Shown here piece after piece: positions 16,857 to 25,273 of a DNA stretch of 52,217 nt (position 1 is its first letter; each line of letters begins with the position of its first letter). Below the pieces are notes generated by a model, which did no database searches, had not been told where the DNA came from, and saw only the letters and a list, made by a program, of their open reading frames with translations. Source of the stretch: a bacterium. GTDB taxonomy: Bacteria > Methylomirabilota > Methylomirabilia > Methylomirabilales > 2-02-FULL-66-22. The DNA is taken from positions 1 through 52,217 of the forward strand of contig JAKPQH010000156.1 in the NCBI GenBank assembly GCA_029580855.1. Reading direction: 5' to 3'. Position numbers and translations under genes: made by a program.

Positions 16857-18872
16857 ATGGTGCTGTACGCCGCCGCCATCTTCCTGGGTGCGTTCCTGCT
16901 GTTTCTGGTTCAGCCCATCATCGCCAAGCAGATCCTGCCGTGGTTCGGCGGATCGGCGGCGGTGTGGGCCACGTGCATGGTCTTCTTTCAGATGGCCCTG
17001 CTTCTCGGCTATGCGTACGCCGATTCGACCACGCGTCGGCTGACGGCCAAGGGGCAGGCCGCGTTGCACGTCACGCTGCTCGCGCTGAGCCTGCTGGTGC
17101 TACCCATCACGCCGGACCCGGGGTGGAAGCCGCACGGCGACGAGAATCCGAGCGGGCGTATCCTCGGTCTCCTCGCTCGCAGCGTGGGCCTGCCGTACTT
17201 TCTGCTGTCGACCACGAGCCCGCTCTTGCAGGCGTGGTTCGCCGGGCGCTTCCGCCACGCCATTCCGTATCGGCTGTTCGCACTCTCGAACCTCGCATCC
17301 CTGGTCGCACTGCTGGCCTACCCCGTCCTGGTGGAGCCCTGGGTCACCACGCGCGTGCAGTCGCTGACCTGGTCGGGGTGCTACGCGCTCTTCGCGCTGC
17401 TGTGCGGCTTCGTAGCGGTTTCCAGCGCGCGGCGGGTCGAGGTCGCCGCGGTTGCCACGGCGGGGTCGGCCGATGTCGAGTGGGCGGAGACGCCGCCGAG
17501 CGCGTCGCGCCGCCTGATCTGGCTGGCCTTGGCAGGAATGGCCTCGTTTCTGCTGCTCGCGGTCACCAATCATATCTGCCAGAACCTCGCGTCTCTGCCG
17601 TTCCTCTGGATCCTGCCGCTGAGCCTGTACCTGGCGACGTTCATCCTCTGTTTCGATCATCCGCGGTGGTACCGGCGGCGGGTCTGTCTGCCCCTGGCGG
17701 CCATGGCGCTCCCGGCCATGGCATGGTGCGCCACGTCGCTGGAGCTGAAGGTCGTGGTCCCGCTGTACCTCGCGGGCTTGTTCGTCTGTTGCATGTTCTG
17801 TCACGGCGAGCTGACTCTCCTCAAGCCGCCGCCACGCCACCTGACGACATATTACCTGATGATCTCGCTGGGCGGCGCCCTGGGCGGACTGCTGGTCGGG
17901 TTGGCGGCGCCGTATCTGCTGCCCGGCTACTTCGAGCTGGCCATCGGGCTCGTCGTCTGCGCCCTGCTGCTTCTGTCGCGCACCGCGCAGATCGCGTGGT
18001 GGGCCGCGCTGGCCACGGTGACGATCGTGGGCGTAACGGCGTGGGGCGCGGGGCAGGCGATCGAGTACCAGTTGACGAGCGCGCGGATCATGATGCGGAA
18101 TTTCTACAGCGCGATCCTCACCCGCGACGACCCCGCGCCGGTGCCGTTTCGCTCGCTGGTGCACGGCGGCATCGTCCACGGCGGCCAGCTGCTCGACCCC
18201 GAGCTGCGCTTCCAGCCCAGCAGCTACTTCGGCCCGACCAGCGGCTACGGCCGGCTCTTCGCCAGCCTGCCCGATCGGCCGCGGCGCATCGGGGTCATCG
18301 GCCTGGGCGTCGGCTCCCTGGTCGCCCATGCACGGAAGGGCGATACGTTCCGTTTTTACGAGATCAACCCGCAGGTGGTCGAACTTGCCGAGCGCGAGTT
18401 CACATTCCTCGGCGAGAGCCCGGCGGCGATCGAGGTCGTCCTGGGCGACGGACGCCTCAGCCTGGAGCGAGAGCCGAGCCAGGGGTTTGACGTCCTCGCC
18501 ATGGACGCGTTCTCGGGCGACTCGATTCCGATGCACCTGTTGACGCGCGAGGCGATGACGATCTACATGCGGCACCTCAAGCCGGACGGCGTGCTGGCGT
18601 TTCAGGCGACCAACCGGTTCATCGACATCTCCCCGGTGGTGGCGGGTCTCGCGGACGAATACGGCCTGACCGCCGTGCTCATCTCCGACACGCCGCAGGA
18701 CACGGACGGCGCCAACTACTGGCTTTCGGCCACCGACCAGATCCTGGTCACTTCGAACCGCGGATTGCTCCAGTCGGATCGTATCCGCGACGCGGGAAAG
18801 GTGCTTGGCACCCGTCCGGGTTTCCGGATCTGGACCGACGACTACAACAATCTGTTCCGGATATTGAAATAA
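16857..18872 (+). CDS. membrane-fused spermidine-synthase-like protein
   Basis: 671 aa. Residues 1 to about 400 contain roughly ten hydrophobic segments, starting directly at the N-terminus (LYAAAIFLGAFLLFLVQPII). The C-terminal 220 residues form a spermidine-synthase-like Rossmann methyltransferase fold: GVIGLGVGSLVAHA near residue 478, FYEINPQVVELAE, VLGDGRLSLE and LAMDAFSGDSIPMHLL. This matches proteins usually called fused MFS/spermidine synthase, whose reaction is unproven. The conserved Asp of polyamine synthases may be represented by the DAFSGD segment. ATG 16857 is preceded by GAGTGACG rather than a strong ribosome-binding site. No speD-like gene is nearby, so a polyamine role is only inferred. 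Confidence 0.9.
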   Translation: MVLYAAAIFLGAFLLFLVQPIIAKQILPWFGGSAAVWATCMVFFQMALLLGYAYADSTTRRLTAKGQAALHVTLLALSLLVLPITPDPGWKPHGDENPSGRILGLLARSVGLPYFLLSTTSPLLQAWFAGRFRHAIPYRLFALSNLASLVALLAYPVLVEPWVTTRVQSLTWSGCYALFALLCGFVAVSSARRVEVAAVATAGSADVEWAETPPSASRRLIWLALAGMASFLLLAVTNHICQNLASLPFLWILPLSLYLATFILCFDHPRWYRRRVCLPLAAMALPAMAWCATSLELKVVVPLYLAGLFVCCMFCHGELTLLKPPPRHLTTYYLMISLGGALGGLLVGLAAPYLLPGYFELAIGLVVCALLLLSRTAQIAWWAALATVTIVGVTAWGAGQAIEYQLTSARIMMRNFYSAILTRDDPAPVPFRSLVHGGIVHGGQLLDPELRFQPSSYFGPTSGYGRLFASLPDRPRRIGVIGLGVGSLVAHARKGDTFRFYEINPQVVELAEREFTFLGESPAAIEVVLGDGRLSLEREPSQGFDVLAMDAFSGDSIPMHLLTREAMTIYMRHLKPDGVLAFQATNRFIDISPVVAGLADEYGLTAVLISDTPQDTDGANYWLSATDQILVTSNRGLLQSDRIRDAGKVLGTRPGFRIWTDDYNNLFRILK

Positions 18873-19015
18873 CAGAAAGGGAATCGCTGGTCTCGAAAGG
18901 TCCAGAAAGCACAAGCGGTTCAAACAAAAACACCGGTGCAGAGCCGCATCACAGAACGTCACGTCCCCACTCCCCGCTAGGTCTGGTCGCTCATCGATCT
19001 CGAGACCCAACATCC

Positions 19016-19056
19016 AGTGCATCGGGTTGCAGCCCGGGGTGCACTCTTTTCCTTTT
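19016..19056 (+). terminator. likely intrinsic terminator after the spermidine-synthase-like gene
   Basis: AGTGCATCGGG (19016-19026) pairs with CCCGGGGTGCACT (19033-19045) with one bulge, loop TTGCAG, followed by CTTTTCCTTTT (19046-19056). It lies 144 bases after the stop of the 16857 gene. Confidence 0.65.
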
Positions 19057-19126
19057 GGGTTTCGAACCGGTGGTGGGCATGCAAGGCTTTCACCTGTCTT
19101 TCCGACAGCGTTTTTTCGCGCGGGCA

Positions 19127-19180
19127 CCGGTGGCCCGCCTCCACCGGGCGGCAGCGAAGCCTAACGGCGGTTTAGGCTTC
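19127..19180 (+). other. two tandem perfect hairpins in a long leader
   Basis: CCGGTGG (19127-19133) pairs with CCACCGG (19141-19147). GAAGCCTAA (19156-19164) pairs with TTAGGCTTC (19172-19180). Both have 7-base loops. They lie just upstream of the larger paired domain at 19210-19391 and may belong to the same RNA. Confidence 0.45.
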
Positions 19181-19209
19181 AGGAGTTCTCGCCTCGTTTT
19201 TTTCCGAGT

Positions 19210-19391
19210 GGGTTGGCATCACCCGTGCCTTCTCCAGAGCGTCATGACTTCTCTTTCGCTGGGTGGCCGCGGTACGGACCCAGGGCGAGCGACAGGCCGG
19301 AGGCAAATCCGCCGGCTGAAACTCAGGGGACGTGAGGGCGGAGACAGATCCGGGAGTCGGTCCGAACAGGACGCCCTCGGGATGCCAACCC
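19210..19391 (+). ncRNA. candidate structured leader RNA, unclassified
   Basis: An 11-base closing helix, GGGTTGGCATC (19210-19220) with GATGCCAACCC (19381-19391), encloses a series of helices. These are CTGGGT/ACCCAG (19259-19264/19278-19283), GCCGGAGG/CCGCCGGC with one mismatch (19296-19303/19309-19316), and CTCA/TGAG (19322-19325/19333-19336). An alternative is GAGGGCG/CGCCCTC (19334-19340/19372-19378), which encloses GTCC/GGAC (19360-19363/19369-19372). The last two helices compete for the same bases, as expected of a switch. The closing helix ends nine bases before the GGAGG (19400-19404) of the next gene. I checked known riboswitch signatures by eye; only a loose likeness to glycine aptamers was seen, and I reject that name. 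Confidence 0.45.
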
Positions 19392-19412
19392 AAACCCTTG
19401 GAGGTGACGACG

Positions 19413-19703
19413 ATGTCCATCGGCGAACTCCTCATGCACGAGAGTAGCGTTCGTCTGCACCACCTGCAGCGCGCACCGCAAGCGCCAGGACGTCTCGCCA
19501 AACAGCTCTTGCACTGGGGCGCCTGGCTCAATTATCTCCTGAGCGTGGTCGTATTGACGGCTGGGATCACCGCCGGTTGGCGGTTTGCGGAGATCGGGTT
19601 CGATCTGATGATGAACAATGTATCGGGGCAGGAGGTTCAACAGCACGTGATCAAGAAGATTCCGGCGTGGATCCTCGTGTACAAGGGGGTCACGCGCCGA
19701 TGA
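19413..19703 (+). CDS. small single-pass membrane protein of unknown function
   Basis: 96 aa from ATG 19413, with GGAGG at 19400-19404 eight bases upstream. A basic, His-rich N-terminus (residues 1-35) precedes one hydrophobic segment (about 38-62, LNYLLSVVVLTAGITAGW). A short C-terminal part follows with VQQHVIKKIPAWILVYKGV. I do not recognise the family. The good ribosome-binding site and the strongly paired leader upstream support real expression. The next gene is another small unknown protein about 100 bases downstream, and the two may form a unit. Confidence 0.65.
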   Translation: MSIGELLMHESSVRLHHLQRAPQAPGRLAKQLLHWGAWLNYLLSVVVLTAGITAGWRFAEIGFDLMMNNVSGQEVQQHVIKKIPAWILVYKGVTRR

Positions 19704-19799
19704 ACCTGCGGCGCCGCCGAGCGGGACGGCGAGCCATAGAGCCGTGCGAACGCCGGGCCGTCCGCGGACGTGATGCGCGGGAAGGAGGAATGGGGTACC

Positions 19800-20030
19800 G
19801 TGATCGCGAATGATTATCACCTCGATCTGGCGAAGGCGGAGCTGGAAAAGTCGCGACGCATCTTGGCGGACCTGGAAACGATTCTCGCCGCGCTTCCCCA
19901 CAGCATCGCGGTCCAGGTGAAGGCGCAGCGGCCGTCCGCCGTCGTCCGGCGGATCCAGGAGCTGGAGGCGGAGATCCAGCAGTACGCAAGGGCGCAGCGC
20001 AGCGTCCTGTTGGCCGCGCCGCGCGTCTAA
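19800..20030 (+). CDS. small helical (coiled-coil-like) hypothetical protein
   Basis: 76 aa from GTG 19800, with AGGAGG at 19783-19788; ATG 19770 in the same frame would add ten residues but lies upstream of that ribosome-binding site. The protein is almost entirely predicted helix, with heptad-like Leu/Ile/Ala spacing: LAKAELEKSRRILADLETIL and VVRRIQELEAEIQQY. It has no signal, Cys or membrane segment. I do not recognise a family. Confidence 0.6.
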   Translation: MIANDYHLDLAKAELEKSRRILADLETILAALPHSIAVQVKAQRPSAVVRRIQELEAEIQQYARAQRSVLLAAPRV

Positions 20031-20700
20031 GGGGCCCACCCGACTCGGTCACGATCCCGATGCGCTCTGCCGGGTCGGGCGGCGCGTGCCTGCCGGACGA
20101 TTGTTCCGATCCCCCCGGTTTTTCGGTGCATCCAAAGACTTTCCCGCGGCAATCGCGACGAGCCTCTGCGTTGCTCCTGTCGTAGCGTCGCGCCGGCCGG
20201 CGCCCGCCTCGATCCACAGCGCTCCGTATCTGCCCACCAACCGAGTGCAGTTTCCGACGTGCAGCGGGGAAGGCAATGCCGGCAGTGTGAGCGTACCGGC
20301 GCGGGCCCGGTGTCCGTGACCGCAAGGCCGGCCGCGGGTCGCGGAGAGCCGCCTGGACATCGCCTGGAGTATGCTGTCGGACCGACGGATCGGATAACCG
20401 GCAACCGGGGCATTGGCATCGACCACTATTTGGTCATTGGCCATTTCTGGAGTAGGATAATGGCGGTCGTCGTGGATGCGCGCTCCGATATTCTGGGCGA
20501 CATTCCGGGGCGCCGGCCGTTGGGCAGACGCGGATCCTGAACTCTGCCTGACCTCCCGCCAGGGATGCCGGCGCGATTGACGTGCGGGTCCTGGCCCTTT
20601 ACAGTCCGCGGGAATACCTCCCCGACCCGGTCCCCCGACACGCCCTGGGCGCAGTCGCGGCACTCGGCGTCGCGCCGAATGCAATGCCGCCGCCGGGCTG
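20031..20700. other. non-coding gap with one promoter
   Basis: About 670 bases without a supported gene; all frames are short or broken. The only recognisable signal is the promoter at 20577-20605. Confidence 0.4.
20577..20605 (+). promoter_or_regulatory. sigma70-type promoter
   Basis: TTGACG (20577-20582) and TACAGT (20600-20605) with a 17-base spacer, identical in both boxes and spacing to the rpsU promoter at 4590-4618. It could drive the hydrolase remnant and the squalene-hopene cyclase gene at 21031. Confidence 0.5.
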
Positions 20701-20997
20701 TCCACGGCGGAGGCGGAGATACGCCAGGCCGGGCAACGGGCGAAGACGGGATTCATCCTGGACGTGGAGCGCGTGGGGTGTGGCGTGGACTTTTGTGATG
20801 ATCTGCTGGAGCACACGAGCCCGGCAGCGCGATCCGGCCTGCGGCAGCGAGCGACCCTGTCCGTGGAGGGTCCGGCAAGCGACCGCGAGGCTCCCAAGGT
20901 TTCCAAGATGCTGAGCGAGCAGGGCTCCCCGCCCGATGCGATCGACCGGATCATGGGCGGGAGTGTGCTGCGCGTGTTCAAGCCGGCGGCCGGCTGA
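20701..20997 (+). pseudogene. possible C-terminal remnant of a membrane-dipeptidase (M19) or related hydrolase
   Basis: Reading the frame of 20761, the sequence runs KTGFILDVERVGCGVDF, a central stretch, then KMLSEQGSPPDAIDRIMGGSVLRVFK and a stop at 20995-20997. The order of a VGxGxDF-type strand, then a helix, then an I-x-GG-x-x-LRVF ending is like the C-terminus of M19 renal-dipeptidase-type hydrolases. No catalytic N-terminal part can be found upstream, and the middle looks degraded. The similarity is weak, and a short unrelated gene is the alternative. It ends 33 bases before the cyclase gene. Confidence 0.35.
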
Positions 20998-21030
20998 GCG
21001 GGGGACCGGCCGAGGCAACGAGGAGTCGCG

Positions 21031-23007
21031 ATGCGAGACGTTCCAAGCTGGATCGCGCCGGCGCCGACCACGGGCTGGCCGAACATCCCGGCCGCAGCGC
21101 AGCGCAGCCTCCGGGCGTTGCAGGGACCGGCCGAGGCTGCGGCGCGGAAGGCCGCGCAGGCGCTCTTGCTCCGCCAGGACCCGACGGGGTACTGGCAGGG
21201 CCACCTGACGGCGGATGCCACGCTGGAGTCCGACTACATCCTGCTCCAGCTTTGGCTCTACCCGCCCAGCGGGTCTGCGTGGGATCCGCCGACCCGGGCC
21301 AGGATCCGCAAGGCCGCCCACAGCATCCTGGACCGGCAACTGCCGGACGGAGGGTGGAATACTTTCACGGACAGTTCCGCCGAGGTGAACGCCACCGTCC
21401 GAGCGTACACGGCTCTGAAGCTGGCCGGACTCGCGCCGTCCCACTCGGCCATGGAGCGCGCGCGGAAGCGGGCGCTGGCGTTGGGCGGGGTGCAGGCCGG
21501 CAACAGCTACACCAAGATCAACTTGAGCCTCTTCGGCCTCTACCCCAGAAAATACGTCCCCAGCGTCCCGCCGGAGATCCTGCTCATTCCGGGGAACCTC
21601 CTTTACGAGATGTCCTCCTGGACACGGGCCATCCTGGTCCCGCTTTCCATCGTCCAGACCGTCGGGGGCCAGCGTCCGGTCCCGGCCGGCATGACGGTGG
21701 ACGAGCTGTTCCTGCCCGGCAAGCCCTTGACATTCCCGCGGCGGGATCGTCTGGCCACGGTGTTCGCCCACGTGGACAGTCTCGTCAAGCTCTGGCATCG
21801 GCGCGGGCTCAAGGACATCCAGCGGCTCGCCGTCTCGGCCGCGGAGCACTGGATCCTCGATCGGATCCGCTTCTCGGACGGCCTCGGCGCCATCTTCCCG
21901 TCGATGATGTATTTCATCATGGCCCTAAATGCGCTGAAGTACGCCGACGATCACCCGGACCTGCTGGAGGGCATCCGGCAGTTCGACAGCCTGATGCTGG
22001 AGACGGAGGATCGCCTCCAGTTTCAGCCGTGCCTCTCCCCGGTTTGGGATACCGCGCTGTCCGCGTTCGCGCTCGGCGAGCTTGGGATCGGCGAGCGGGC
22101 GGCGCTGCGGCGGACCGCCGACTGGCTGCTGGACCGGGAGGTGCGACGAAAGGGGGACTGGTCGGTGAAGCGCCCGGACCTCGAACCGGGCGGCTGGGCG
22201 TTCGAGTTCGCCAACGAGTACTACCCGGACATCGATGACACGGCCATGGTGCTGCTGGCTTTTCTGCATGCCCGCGCGTCGAATCCGGAGCGGCAGCGAC
22301 GGGCGGAGCAACGCGCCATCAACTGGCTGCTGGGGATGCAGTCCTCGGACGGCGGGTGGGCCGCCTTCGATGTGGACAACAACTGGTCACTCCTGAACCG
22401 GATGCCGTTCGCCGACCACAACGCCATGCTGGATCCCACCTGCCCCGACATCACCGGACGCGTCCTGGAGGCTCTTGCCCGCCACGGCCTCGGTCCCGAC
22501 CGCGCCGCGGTGGGACGCGGGGTGCGGTACCTGCTGACGAACCAGGAGTCCAACGGCAGCTGGTACGGCCGCTGGGGGGTGAACTACATCTACGGCACGT
22601 GCTTCGCGCTGCGCGGCCTGCGGGCAGCCGATCCCCAGGCCGGCAAGACGGCGATGCTCAAGGCGGCGCGCTGGCTGCAGTCGGTTCAGCAAGCCGACGG
22701 CGGATGGGGGGAAAGCTGTCTGAGCTACGCCAAGCGCCACTTCGTTCCCGCGGCCAGCACTCCGTCGCAGACCGCGTGGGCTCTTTTGGGGCTCGCCGCG
22801 GCGGGCGATACGAACTCGGGAACGACCCAGCGCGGCGTCCGGTTTCTGCTGGAGCGGCAGCGGGAGGACGGGACCTGGGACGAGGCGGCGACCACCGGCA
22901 CGGGGTTCCCCAGCGTGTTCTATTTGACGTACCACATGTACCCTCACTACTTCCCCCTGCTGGCGCTGGGCACGCTGGCCGGGGCGTGGCGCGACGAGAC
23001 GCCATGA
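21031..23007 (+). CDS. shc: squalene-hopene cyclase
   Basis: 658 aa class II triterpene cyclase, a monotopic membrane enzyme that makes hopene or hopanol from squalene. The acid motif DxDD is present as D400-I-D-D403 (YYPDIDDTAMVLLA), with D402 the expected proton donor. Several QW repeats are visible: QLPDGGWN, QSSDGGWAAF, QESNGSWYGRWGVNYIYGT, QQADGGWGES and QREDGTWDE. Length is normal. ATG 21031 lies a few bases after GAGGCAACGAGGAG (21011-21024). No hpn genes or squalene synthase genes flank it, so it is a solitary cyclase here. Hopanoid production implies a Gram-negative outer envelope with hopanoids. Confidence 0.97.
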   Translation: MRDVPSWIAPAPTTGWPNIPAAAQRSLRALQGPAEAAARKAAQALLLRQDPTGYWQGHLTADATLESDYILLQLWLYPPSGSAWDPPTRARIRKAAHSILDRQLPDGGWNTFTDSSAEVNATVRAYTALKLAGLAPSHSAMERARKRALALGGVQAGNSYTKINLSLFGLYPRKYVPSVPPEILLIPGNLLYEMSSWTRAILVPLSIVQTVGGQRPVPAGMTVDELFLPGKPLTFPRRDRLATVFAHVDSLVKLWHRRGLKDIQRLAVSAAEHWILDRIRFSDGLGAIFPSMMYFIMALNALKYADDHPDLLEGIRQFDSLMLETEDRLQFQPCLSPVWDTALSAFALGELGIGERAALRRTADWLLDREVRRKGDWSVKRPDLEPGGWAFEFANEYYPDIDDTAMVLLAFLHARASNPERQRRAEQRAINWLLGMQSSDGGWAAFDVDNNWSLLNRMPFADHNAMLDPTCPDITGRVLEALARHGLGPDRAAVGRGVRYLLTNQESNGSWYGRWGVNYIYGTCFALRGLRAADPQAGKTAMLKAARWLQSVQQADGGWGESCLSYAKRHFVPAASTPSQTAWALLGLAAAGDTNSGTTQRGVRFLLERQREDGTWDEAATTGTGFPSVFYLTYHMYPHYFPLLALGTLAGAWRDETP

Positions 23008-23069
23008 AGCGGGCGCACGGTTTCCCCTCCGGGGTCTCGTCAAAACCGCACGCCAGTGCTGCCACCGGC

Positions 23070-24563
23070 TCAGGCTGAGCCAGCGTTTCGTTTGCGCCTC
23101 GCCCAGCGAACGACGGGAGCGGTCAGCGAGGCCGCCGTGCCCACGAGCAGGGCGAGGGCGATCGGCCGGGCGGCGAAGATCGCAAAACTGCCCTGCGAGA
23201 TCCCGAGGGCCTGGCGCAGAGACTCCTCCATCGGCTTCCCCAGGATCAGCGCGAGGATCAACGGCGCCGCCTCGAACTTGAACTTGCGCATCAGATACCC
23301 GAGCACCCCGAAACAGACCATGACGAACACGTCCGCCACCTGGCCGGACGTGCTGTACGCCCCGACGAGGCAGAACAGCAGAATGAGAGGTGCCAGGATC
23401 GGGTACGGGATGCGGAGAATCTGGATGAAGAGCCCCACGAGGGGCAGGTTCAAGACGAGCAGCATGATGTTCCCGAGATACATGCTCGTGACGACACCCC
23501 AGAAGAGATCGGGCCGCTCCTGCATCAAGAGGGGTCCCGGCCGGATTCCATGGAGCGTCAGCGCCGCGAGCATCATGGCCATGACGACGTTGGCGGGGAT
23601 GCCCAAGGTGAGCAGCGGGATGAACGATCCCGTGGCCGCGGCGTTGTTCGACGCCTCCGGGCCCGCGACGCCTTCGATGGCGCCTTGCCCCATGCGGTCG
23701 CGATTCCTGGCGAACCGCTTCTCCGTCACGTAGGATGCGATGGACGCGATGGTCGCGCCCCCGCCGGGAAGGATGCCCAGGAGGAACCCCACCGCGGTTC
23801 CGCGCACGATGGGCCAGCGCGAGTCGCGCCAGTCCTGGCGGGTCGGCAAGAGTCCGGTCGGCGCCGTGAGATGCTGCTGGTCGGGCGGCCGCTCCATGGT
23901 CGCCAGGACTTCCGCGATACCGAACATCCCCATAAACACGGGCACGAGACCGATCCCGTCGCGCAGGACCAGGGTATCGAAGGTATAGCGTTCGACGCCC
24001 GCCACGGGGTCCTGGCCCACCGTGGCCAGCAGAAGGCCCAGGACCGCCATCAGCAGCGCCTTCAGGAGCGACTCGCCGCCAAGATAGGCCACCAGCGTCA
24101 ACCCCAGGACCATGAGGCTGAAATACTCCGCCGGACCGAACGCCAAGGCGAATCGACCCAGGGGCGGCGCGACAAACACCAGACCGACGACGGCGGCGGT
24201 GCCCGCGATGAACGAGGCGATGGCGGCCATGCCGAGGGCGGGGCCCGCCCGCCCCTGTCGGGTCATCTCGTAGCCGTCGAAGCACGTGACCATGGACGAG
24301 GACTCGCCCGGGATCCGCACCAGGATCGCCGTCGTGGAGCCGCCGTACTGGCTCCCGTAATAGATCCCCGCCAGCATGATGACGGCCGAGACCGTGTCCA
24401 GGCGATAGGTGACCGGGAGAAGGAGGGCGATGGTTGCAGACGGACCCAGGCCGGGCAGGACACCCACGACGGTGCCCAGCGCGACGCCCAGGAAACAATA
24501 AAAGACGCGGGCCGGATCCAGCGAGACGGCGAAACCGTGGAGGAGGAGCTGCAGGGTGTCCAT
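23070..24563 (-). CDS. tctA: tripartite tricarboxylate transporter large permease TctA
   Basis: 497 aa membrane protein of the TctA family with about 11-12 hydrophobic segments. The family hallmarks are GVLPGLGPSATIALLLPVTY and the GIYYGSQYGGSTTAIL block near the N-terminus, and the repeat GILPGGGATIASI with GPEASNNAAATGSFIPLLTLGIP in the second half. TctA works with TctB and a periplasmic TctC to import carboxylates using an ion gradient. I chose ATG at 24563, five bases after the tctB stop; a GTG at 24572 overlapping tctB is possible. No TctC gene is present in the window. Confidence 0.95.
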   Translation of the reverse strand: MDTLQLLLHGFAVSLDPARVFYCFLGVALGTVVGVLPGLGPSATIALLLPVTYRLDTVSAVIMLAGIYYGSQYGGSTTAILVRIPGESSSMVTCFDGYEMTRQGRAGPALGMAAIASFIAGTAAVVGLVFVAPPLGRFALAFGPAEYFSLMVLGLTLVAYLGGESLLKALLMAVLGLLLATVGQDPVAGVERYTFDTLVLRDGIGLVPVFMGMFGIAEVLATMERPPDQQHLTAPTGLLPTRQDWRDSRWPIVRGTAVGFLLGILPGGGATIASIASYVTEKRFARNRDRMGQGAIEGVAGPEASNNAAATGSFIPLLTLGIPANVVMAMMLAALTLHGIRPGPLLMQERPDLFWGVVTSMYLGNIMLLVLNLPLVGLFIQILRIPYPILAPLILLFCLVGAYSTSGQVADVFVMVCFGVLGYLMRKFKFEAAPLILALILGKPMEESLRQALGISQGSFAIFAARPIALALLVGTAASLTAPVVRWARRKRNAGSA

Positions 24564-24568
24564 GACCG

Positions 24569-25045
24569 TCACGGGGTCCAGGCGCCGGCGGGAAGGCTCA
24601 CCAGCAGCCAGCGCGCAAACACGAGGTAGGATCCCCCCGAGGCGAGCAGCGCAACCGTCAACGTCACCGCCCAGCCCTGGCGGCCAATCCACCGCAGCAT
24701 GACAACGAAGAGTGCCGCCGTCGTCAAGAGGTATCCGGCGGTTTCGACAACGAGGACATACCCCATCAGCGCCGCCAGCATCCCGACGACGCGCGCCAGG
24801 CCGGCACGATCCGACCAGAGTTCGGCCGCGGATCCGGTGCCCGTCCGGCATCCTCTCGCGAGCAGGAGGGCGGCCAGCCCCGCCATCAGGAGGGCCAGGT
24901 GCTTGGGGAGAAACCCGGCCCCCGGCTGGCGCAGCGAGCCGGCGGGCAGATCGCTCGCGCCGAACCAGGCGAACAGGGCCACGCTGAGCAGCGCGAGGCC
25001 GCTCAACACGTCGGACCGCTTCAGACGATTTTGCCGCCCCTTCAC
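24569..25045 (-). CDS. tctB: tripartite tricarboxylate transporter small permease TctB
   Basis: 158 aa from GTG at 25045, with four hydrophobic segments, an early FGASDLP and PGAGFLPK segment typical of TctB, and a terminal hydrophobic hairpin. The frame is open upstream to 25195, but those residues are polar and unlike the family. It is the first gene of the tctBA unit. A promoter-like pair for it is at 25095-25124 on the minus strand. The ribosome-binding site is weak (GGGG region). Confidence 0.85.
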   Translation of the reverse strand: MKGRQNRLKRSDVLSGLALLSVALFAWFGASDLPAGSLRQPGAGFLPKHLALLMAGLAALLLARGCRTGTGSAAELWSDRAGLARVVGMLAALMGYVLVVETAGYLLTTAALFVVMLRWIGRQGWAVTLTVALLASGGSYLVFARWLLVSLPAGAWTP

Positions 25046-25094
25046 GCTTGACCCCTGCGGTTGGCTTTCCCCGGTTCGTCGGCGCAACGTCCGG

Positions 25095-25124
25095 ATGCTA
25101 CCAGAGCCCTTTTTGGCTTGTCCA
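25095..25124 (-). promoter_or_regulatory. candidate promoter for tctBA
   Basis: On the minus strand TGGACA (25124-25119) and TAGCAT (25100-25095) are separated by 18 bases, matching five and four of six consensus positions. It is divergent from the candidate at 25182-25211. Confidence 0.45.
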
Positions 25125-25181
25125 TGGGAAATCCCGGCGTCCCCCGCCTGTTCCCGGGACCGATCCGCGTGGGTGGCGGCC

Positions 25182-25211
25182 TTTACACCCGCCACCGGAT
25201 GAGGGTATGCT
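25182..25211 (+). promoter_or_regulatory. candidate promoter for phospholipase A gene
   Basis: TTTACA (25182-25187) and TATGCT (25206-25211) with an 18-base spacer, matching five and four of six consensus positions. The predicted leader before ATG 25274 is about 55 bases. Confidence 0.45.
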
Positions 25212-25273
25212 ACCGGTCGTCTTGTCCGTCGGTGACCGCCGCCCTTGGGTCCTCTGACCGCCGAGGTGAACCG

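Noticed and set aside
19050..19075. GGTTTCGAACC resembling a tRNA T-arm
   Set aside because: Neither strand gives a matching T-stem, anticodon arm or acceptor stem around it.
17100..19127. 675-codon minus-strand frame over the spermidine-synthase-like gene
   Set aside because: Shadow of the plus-strand gene with biased composition and no protein-family features.
19284..19345. Resemblance to a glycine riboswitch (GGAGGCAAAT...GAAACTCAGG)
   Set aside because: The conserved CTCTCAGG and the spacing of the glycine aptamer are not met; likeness is partial and could be chance.
22387..24498. 703-codon minus-strand frame overlapping shc and tctA
   Set aside because: Runs antisense to shc and out of frame with tctA, whose true frame shows clear family motifs.
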